NCBI GenBank assembly: GCA_009788055.1
Contig: WQSG01000011.1
Coordinates: forward strand, 1-63,214
Direction of reading: 5' to 3'
DNA length: 63,214 nucleotides
DNA from: Defluviitaleaceae bacterium
Lineage (GTDB): Bacteria > Bacillota > Clostridia > Lachnospirales > WQUN01
The notes beneath the pieces are model-generated. The model was given only the letters and a program-made list of their open reading frames with translations. It was not told the DNA's origin and did not search any database. Position 1 is the stretch's first letter, and the number at the start of each line of letters is the position of its first letter. Shown here piece by piece: positions 58,322 through 63,214 of this stretch. A program made the position numbers and the translations under genes.

Positions 58322-61300
58322 TTAGAATACTCTGCGCAAGCGGCTGTGGCGGAATGGCAGACGCGCATGGTTCAGGTCCATGTGCCCGCAAGGGTGTGGA
58401 GGTTCAAGTCCTCTCAGCCGCACTAGAATGCTCTTACTTAAACCGGCACTATTAAAAAAGGTGCCGGTTTTTGCGTTACGGCGGTTTTTCGCAAAATCCG
58501 CCAATGAAAGATGGGCAGCCGATTGGGTCTGCCCATCTTCAATATCACGAATATTCCGTTCGACTTCTCCCTTCAGCGTAAACAGATTTTGGTCGAGCAG
58601 CGTATCAAAGGGGGCGGCATATTCTACATCCAGCCCAGTGTCTTCATGAACCAATATCCGCTCGAACAAGGCTTGGTTAAAGCACCGATCACCAATCACA
58701 TTCACCATCGGCTTCTTACCAATCACCACGCACTCTGGAGTTGTCATCGCCCAGCGATTACCGGAAATATGACCAAAGCCATTGTTATGTGTGCTATCGC
58801 GATCCGCCACCGCAACTGCCACGCAGAACTTCGTACCAATCGGCGCGTCCGCTAGAATGTGCGCCTGTGTACCAAGATGTGTGGTCGAGCCGTTAATCAG
58901 ATTCCAGATATTTGTCTCGCTCTGCCCGTTTAGCTGACCCTGACCATCATTATGGAAACAATTATTTGCTGCGCCGCTGAATGTCGTACAACTCACCTCA
59001 CCACCATCGTGAGTCATATTACTGCCCCAGTTTGGATTTGGCACTTCTGGCGCCAAGTAGAAACCAATCACTCGCCAACGAGTATCTGGTCGTGTCGCTG
59101 TCGCATATGTTTCGCCCAGTCGGCTCTCAAATCGCGGCGCCACCTGCAGTGATGGAGCAAAGTGTAGCTCTGTACCACCGACCTGAATTTTCTCGGCATT
59201 ACCCGGGAAGAATCCTAGCTGCGGGCGAATGTAATAGTTGTACGGAATCGCGAAGGCAGCCTCTGCTTGCAGTGGTCCATCCGACATCACTTCAATCCAA
59301 GTCATTACATTATCTGTGTATGAACCGGTACCATCTTGGTTTGCGTGTGTCGCATTCCCCTGAACAGGTGCATCCGGTGGATTTGTAGGGTTCGTACAGC
59401 AACCTACAGTTGGGTGATTACCCGACCCCCACCAGTACTGTGTCGATGCCGAACACGGACACGCCGAAGTGCCTGCTGATCCGCCCACACAGTTAGGAGT
59501 ACATGGGATAGGTGGAATAGGTGGATTGGCACTTGGATTACCCGGACTACCGCCCGTACATACCGGCGTACATGGCACGCTAGGCGTGAAACATCCACAG
59601 TCAGTCGCTGCCGTCACCTCTCGCGAGTTGCGCCGTTGGTATGTATATGAGATTGTATGCGTCTGCATATTACGATGCACAGTCACTCGCATTTGCGCCA
59701 ACGAAATTTGCTGAGTTAGCGCCGCCTGATTAGAGCCAAGATCTGAGTTCACCACACGTCGTCCCGTGCCCTGGAATGTATGATTTGGATTAGACTGAAC
59801 TGCAGAATCGCTCACCTGACAGCTATTCGGAGCTAATTGTCCACCCAAATTATTCTGCGGGCCAGTCAGAGTACAGGCATTGCTTGCAGTATTCCAGCCG
59901 GGATGCGCAGGGCTGAGCCATGCCGGGCTTAGAGCCAAGCCGCTTGTTTGTCCAGGTGAAGTCGGCGTAGTTAGTGGTGGCACGACATTATTCATTGTAC
60001 CTGCCGCCAGACAATTGCGTGCTTGAGTTGGGTTAGTCTCACACCTTGTCCTGCTTTGCTGGAAAGCCGATAAAGGGCGATAGTTAGCTGGGTTGCGGCT
60101 CTGGTGCTGCGCCAATAGGTTTAATTCATGACGGAATCGAATAATATCTTGTGTCATTGCATATGTCGGATTGGTTGCAAGTGTTGGTATAGAGTCGCCT
60201 AGTGCGCCGGCTACACAATTTTCGATAACCCCACCACTAATTGCTCTTTGGCGGATCGCACAAGTTCTTAGGGTGCTTACATATTCTGTTGAATCGCCTG
60301 TAATTAATGTGGTTGCACAAACGGGTGCAGTTTGCCCACTACATTCAGGATATCCCGACACTTCCCACGTGAGATTTTGGCAGACAGTGTCGCCTTCTTC
60401 AACGGTTATGCTGTTCGTCCTTACTTGAGGCGATGTCAGCGGTAATGCAGCACTGCCACCCTCAAGGCTACCGCCCCCACCTTGTGTCCAGTTTTGACTG
60501 AAGTTGACCGTTCCGGTGAATGTTGTCGGGCCACTTGTGCTTGGCGATAATGTGTGTGCCCATGTTACGGAAGCCCCGGGCTCTACGGTGATGTCGGTAT
60601 TGCTACCATTAAGTGTTGTCGTGCCACTCATTTGCGGACAAGTGCCGTCACCACCGCCTCCAACCTCTACACACTGTCGCAAATCATCTCTTGAGTTGCC
60701 AGTTTGCGGATTTGGTGCTCTGTCTGGCGTCCACGACCAGTATTGGCAGAATATATCGCCAGGGTTAGCAGATTCCGGCACTACCCATGTTCGCTGATAC
60801 CAGTTTGTAGCCCTTGTCGCCCCATCACCCTGAACTGTTACAGCGTGATTATTGAATATGGCGTTTGCACCTACAACACCGGAAGTCTGCTGTGTAGTTG
60901 CATGAATATTAAAGGTTGGGCTACCAGTAATGCCTGTTATATTTATACGATGTCGCCACTGTACGGTATCCCCAACATTGACCTCTAATGGTGCTGAGTA
61001 CGGATGGTCTTTAGTCCAGTTTGCAGTAGGTGAAAAAACTTGTGTTTCACCCTCACTCTGCCAACCCTGTGGCGTTACAGGGTAACGGACTAAGTTTCCG
61101 CAGTCGCGCCGAAGCCCATATCCTATTTCTTCACCAGCGGTATTCAACAACTTATATACTGCTGTTGTTTGTGATTCCGCAAAGAAAGTAAAGCCTGCAC
61201 AATTCGTGCCACCATGCGAGTTGTGTGTAATGGCAATCATTTGAGCTTGCTGTGCTTGCCCATTTACCATGACACTACCGATATTGATCCAGTCACTGCC

Positions 61301-61531
61301 GTTTCGACCATAGGTGATGGATACTTGGATGTTGGTATTGCCCGGAACTGTATTATTGATGTGTTGGTTAAAGATAGTTTGTGTCCAAGGAATCCAGCTA
61401 CCTAGCCCTGGGCGAAAGCAATTGGCGATAGTAAAAAAATTTGCCGCCTCCAAGGGTTTCTGCATTACAGTCATCACCGCAAATACTGATAAAACGACAC
61501 CTATAATGAGCCACTTAAACCTCAACTTCAT
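58322..61531 (-). CDS. Cys-rich secreted protein, foreign-looking, tail antisense to tRNA-Leu
   Basis: 1069-aa open frame. Signal anchor about 8-28, then repeated beta domains with recurrent GDTVQWRHRINITG, GASVTWAHTLSPSTSG, NPGDIFCQYWSW and DTVCQNLTWEVSG blocks, Cys-rich with a CTPVCTGGSPG linker at about 705-740. The style (VxPGDxVxWxH, then xxxCQxxxW) resembles Saccharibacteria-type surface proteins more than Clostridia (from memory, uncertain). Odd: the start has no Shine-Dalgarno, unlike all neighbours, and the last about 35 residues read through the tRNA terminator and tRNA antisense (RLRGLEPPHPCGHMDL), so the natural stop is missing. The real C-terminus is unknown. Confidence 0.6.
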   Translation of the reverse strand: MKLRFKWLIIGVVLSVFAVMTVMQKPLEAANFFTIANCFRPGLGSWIPWTQTIFNQHINNTVPGNTNIQVSITYGRNGSDWINIGSVMVNGQAQQAQMIAITHNSHGGTNCAGFTFFAESQTTAVYKLLNTAGEEIGYGLRRDCGNLVRYPVTPQGWQSEGETQVFSPTANWTKDHPYSAPLEVNVGDTVQWRHRINITGITGSPTFNIHATTQQTSGVVGANAIFNNHAVTVQGDGATRATNWYQRTWVVPESANPGDIFCQYWSWTPDRAPNPQTGNSRDDLRQCVEVGGGGDGTCPQMSGTTTLNGSNTDITVEPGASVTWAHTLSPSTSGPTTFTGTVNFSQNWTQGGGGSLEGGSAALPLTSPQVRTNSITVEEGDTVCQNLTWEVSGYPECSGQTAPVCATTLITGDSTEYVSTLRTCAIRQRAISGGVIENCVAGALGDSIPTLATNPTYAMTQDIIRFRHELNLLAQHQSRNPANYRPLSAFQQSRTRCETNPTQARNCLAAGTMNNVVPPLTTPTSPGQTSGLALSPAWLSPAHPGWNTASNACTLTGPQNNLGGQLAPNSCQVSDSAVQSNPNHTFQGTGRRVVNSDLGSNQAALTQQISLAQMRVTVHRNMQTHTISYTYQRRNSREVTAATDCGCFTPSVPCTPVCTGGSPGNPSANPPIPPIPCTPNCVGGSAGTSACPCSASTQYWWGSGNHPTVGCCTNPTNPPDAPVQGNATHANQDGTGSYTDNVMTWIEVMSDGPLQAEAAFAIPYNYYIRPQLGFFPGNAEKIQVGGTELHFAPSLQVAPRFESRLGETYATATRPDTRWRVIGFYLAPEVPNPNWGSNMTHDGGEVSCTTFSGAANNCFHNDGQGQLNGQSETNIWNLINGSTTHLGTQAHILADAPIGTKFCVAVAVADRDSTHNNGFGHISGNRWAMTTPECVVIGKKPMVNVIGDRCFNQALFERILVHEDTGLDVEYAAPFDTLLDQNLFTLKGEVERNIRDIEDGQTQSAAHLSLADFAKNRRNAKTGTFFNSAGLSKSILVRLRGLEPPHPCGHMDLNHARLPFRHSRLRRVF
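58340..58422 (+). tRNA. tRNA-Leu (CAG)
   Basis: 83 nt. Acceptor stem GCGGCTG/CAGCCGC closed by discriminator A58422; D arm; anticodon arm CATGG-TTCAGGT-CCATG with anticodon CAG; a long variable arm (TGCCCGCAAGGGTGT) typical of leucine; T arm GGAGG-TTCAAGT-CCTCT. CCA is not encoded. Followed by a terminator. Confidence 0.97.
58440..58472 (+). terminator. Intrinsic terminator of tRNA-Leu
   Basis: AAACCGGCAC (58440-58449), 11-nt loop, GTGCCGGTTT (58461-58470), then TT. A clean rho-independent terminator for the tRNA. It lies inside the frame of the antisense 1069-aa ORF. Confidence 0.85.
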
Positions 61532-61589
61532 ATTTTAAGTATATATTATTTTTTTGCAAACACAACCGCTTTCTAGCACACAACGCAAT

Positions 61590-61614
61590 GACCCCGCACA
61601 TGGTGTGCAGGGTC
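61590..61614. terminator. Hairpin between the two minus-strand surface genes
   Basis: GACCC-C-GCACA / TGTGC-A-GGGTC with TGG loop, 20 nt after the SLH gene stop. No U-tract follows, so it is a weak or non-classical terminator. Upstream of the 1069-aa gene, whose leader is A/T-rich and lacks a ribosome site. Confidence 0.4.
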
Positions 61615-61634
61615 GAAATCAGTTATTGTTTGTC

Positions 61635-63020
61635 TTAGCGCACTATAAGAGCAAAGCCCAGTGCATCCAACTCATCTGCAAAAGTGTTCCAAACACCGTT
61701 TCGTAGATCCTCATCAACGAATCGTATCGCTCCAGCAGTAGAACACCAGTAAGCATTCCAACTGTGTGCAGGGAAACTAAAACGCTCCACCCAGCCATTT
61801 ATGGTTTTTATTAGCTCAAAGTCCATTGCTATCATCAAAAATCGAATAGCCTCAGCGCGTGGTACGCAATCGTTTTGGGTGAATCTGAAGTTAGGTCGCC
61901 AGAGTCCAATGAACTCCTCAAGTTTACCATCTTCAATTATTCGCCTAATAACCGCTGTTTTCTGATAATCGGTCATGTTCGAGACACTGATGCCGTTAGT
62001 TGCGAGATAGCCATTCACCCAATTGCGAATCGGCATCATACGCCATTCATAGAAAGTTTGGCTACCTATCATGTAGTCAGGGTGATTGTTTTGTTGTTGG
62101 GTGATAATCTCTACGGCACTACGCCAACCACCAGTGGGTATTCCTAGCCTTGCTTCTTCTAAAGCGCGAAGCTCATCAGAAGTTCTGGCATTTGCATAGT
62201 TTGGTATCAACTGCACATTCGGGTCGTTCATGTTGAACTGGCGTAAAGGTGCTGTCGGTGGCTGTGGTGTAGGCTCGGGAAGAGTAAGCGGTGGGATGAT
62301 CGGGTTTGGTGCAGGTGTTTCTATCGGCGGAAATGTCGTACCGGGGTTACCTGCTGAAAAATTGCTTGCTTGTGCCACTTCCAGCAATTCGTATAGCCGC
62401 AGAATCGTAACTATGCTCTGCTCTCTTGTATAATGACCTTGTGGCGAAAACATATTATTGCCTGTACCGCCCATAATCCCTGCCATCTGCATCTGCCCTA
62501 TGGCTTGATAAGCCCATGTGGATATTTGTCCATTGTCGGCAAAAGCATTGTTGGGCGCAATTGGTAGTGGATGCCTTGCTACATCCGCCAAACGTGCTAA
62601 CATTACTGCTGCCTGTTCACGGGTGAGCGTGCCTTCGGGGTTAAAGTTGCCGTTGCCCACACCAGTGACCACTCCAAGCCCGCCCATCTTCTGCACATTG
62701 ATGTCTGCAGTGTCATTAAAGGTCATTCGTTCGGTGATTTCCCTGCCTGTTGCAACCTCATAAAGAGTTACTGCGAAGGCTGCAAATTCCGCTCGGGTTG
62801 CAGGGGTTTGGTAGCTGCCACGTAAGGTGTCAGGCACCAGTCCTGCGGCAACAGCCGCGTTAATGTGTTCGACCGCCCAAGCGGAAGGTTGATCCGCTAC
62901 ATTTGCGGCATTTACAGTAATCGGTACGACCAATCCCTGCGCTACGCTGTCACACGCCGACAGTACCATCGCCGCCGACATAATCAGGGCTAACATTAGC
63001 CCAAATCTTATCTTCTTCAT
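61635..63020 (-). CDS. SLH-domain lipoprotein with transglutaminase-like domain
   Basis: 461 aa; start at 63020 (MKKIRFG) with GGGAGG upstream. Lipobox VLSAC (C about 24). Three SLH repeats at about 38-215 (AVEHINAAVAAGLVPDTL, ATRAEFAAFAVTLYE; GVGNGNFNPEGTLTREQAAVML; MGGTGNNMFSPQGHYTREQ). A Pro-rich linker at about 235-265, then a C-terminal domain of about 190 residues with NDCVPRAEAIRFLM, AHSWNAYW and IRFVDEDL, i.e. a Cys-His-Asp order like transglutaminase-like peptidases or cross-linkers. Bound to membrane and/or wall. Normal Firmicutes style, unlike the gene downstream. Confidence 0.85.
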   Translation of the reverse strand: MKKIRFGLMLALIMSAAMVLSACDSVAQGLVVPITVNAANVADQPSAWAVEHINAAVAAGLVPDTLRGSYQTPATRAEFAAFAVTLYEVATGREITERMTFNDTADINVQKMGGLGVVTGVGNGNFNPEGTLTREQAAVMLARLADVARHPLPIAPNNAFADNGQISTWAYQAIGQMQMAGIMGGTGNNMFSPQGHYTREQSIVTILRLYELLEVAQASNFSAGNPGTTFPPIETPAPNPIIPPLTLPEPTPQPPTAPLRQFNMNDPNVQLIPNYANARTSDELRALEEARLGIPTGGWRSAVEIITQQQNNHPDYMIGSQTFYEWRMMPIRNWVNGYLATNGISVSNMTDYQKTAVIRRIIEDGKLEEFIGLWRPNFRFTQNDCVPRAEAIRFLMIAMDFELIKTINGWVERFSFPAHSWNAYWCSTAGAIRFVDEDLRNGVWNTFADELDALGFALIVR

Positions 63021-63214
63021 TTTCTTGCCTCCCATTCGGATAATTTTTGGTATGGAGAAAACAAAACGAACCTCAAAATCACGCCGGCAGACCGCGTGCA
63101 ATCGCACTCTGTGCCTAGGCAGTGTCGACAATAGCGTATTAATTCCAGCCTGAAATGCAAGCGATTTGAACGGCGGCAAGATAAGATTTTGTATGTTTTG
63201 CGTAACGGGTGGCG
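63021..63214. other. Terminal non-coding stretch
   Basis: 194 bp upstream of the SLH gene to the window edge. Apart from its ribosome site I see no gene, repeat of the R family or convincing promoter. Confidence 0.6.

Noticed and set aside
58322-58440. C-terminal tail of the 1069-aa ORF as real protein
   Set aside because: It is the antisense translation of tRNA-Leu and its terminator, a well-known annotation artefact; the tRNA is the real feature.

Overview
The window looks like chromosome from an uncultured, spore-forming, anaerobic Firmicute of the class Clostridia. Reasons: the order ylxM-ffh-rpsP-khpA and then yqfC-yqfD-phoH-pgpH-ybeY-dgkA is a Firmicutes signature, YqfC/YqfD are sporulation proteins, most genes start with strong AGGAGG-type ribosome binding sites, and there are SLH (S-layer homology), stalk (copper-amine-oxidase-N-like), dockerin and FN3 surface proteins together with FeoAB. 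No rRNA gene, CRISPR array, integrase or transposase is visible. All family assignments are from reading the sequence, without database searches.

Layout. 0-4.7 kb: a two-component system translationally coupled to a small stalk-domain protein, an XRE regulator/membrane protein pair, and two more stalk-domain proteins. 4.9-15.1 kb (minus strand): two half-size ABC exporters with N-terminal zinc ribbons, enclosing DUF1854, DUF3592, MazEF, flavoenzyme and acetyltransferase genes, including a phosphatase-GNAT fusion. 15.4-26.4 kb: two giant secreted FN3 proteins with degenerate SLH-like ends. 26.6-34.5 kb: cysK, divergent from an expanded Feo iron locus (feoA, feoB, four secreted proteins whose predicted mature N-terminus is histidine, three of them DUF4198-like, and a small methyltransferase resembling nicotianamine synthase). 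34.5-37.6 kb (minus): a flippase-like membrane protein, two uncharacterised proteins, and an ECF sigma/DUF4367 anti-sigma pair. 37.9-40.8 kb: a sugar-type ABC permease pair, the first with three Ig-like domains spliced into its first outer loop. 40.8-45.5 kb: two beta-helix/GLUG surface proteins, one with a dockerin. 45.6-48.4 kb: an island of two toxin-antitoxin modules, a regulator and gene remnants, bounded by a duplicated khpA 3' end. 48.3-58.3 kb: the housekeeping/sporulation block. 58.3-63.2 kb: tRNA-Leu, an unusual Cys-rich secreted protein whose frame runs backwards through the tRNA, and an SLH/transglutaminase-like lipoprotein.

The most striking non-coding signal is a family of about 14 modular palindromic repeats (R1-R14, 65-220 bp). 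They have terminal inverted repeats close to TTAAGACCTTGGGG, swappable hairpin modules, a conserved TATCGCTAGTCC tract and a central hairpin whose two arms covary between copies. Nearly every copy lies within about 20 nt of a stop codon, many sit inside otherwise conserved operons, two supply the last 16 codons of genes (the 177-aa Feo-locus gene and yqfD), and one fragment lies in frame inside an ABC exporter gene. With the N-terminal-histidine Feo locus and the Ig-domain permease, this is the best candidate for undescribed biology here. The 58.4-61.5 kb gene may be a foreign acquisition or an assembly chimera and should be treated with caution.
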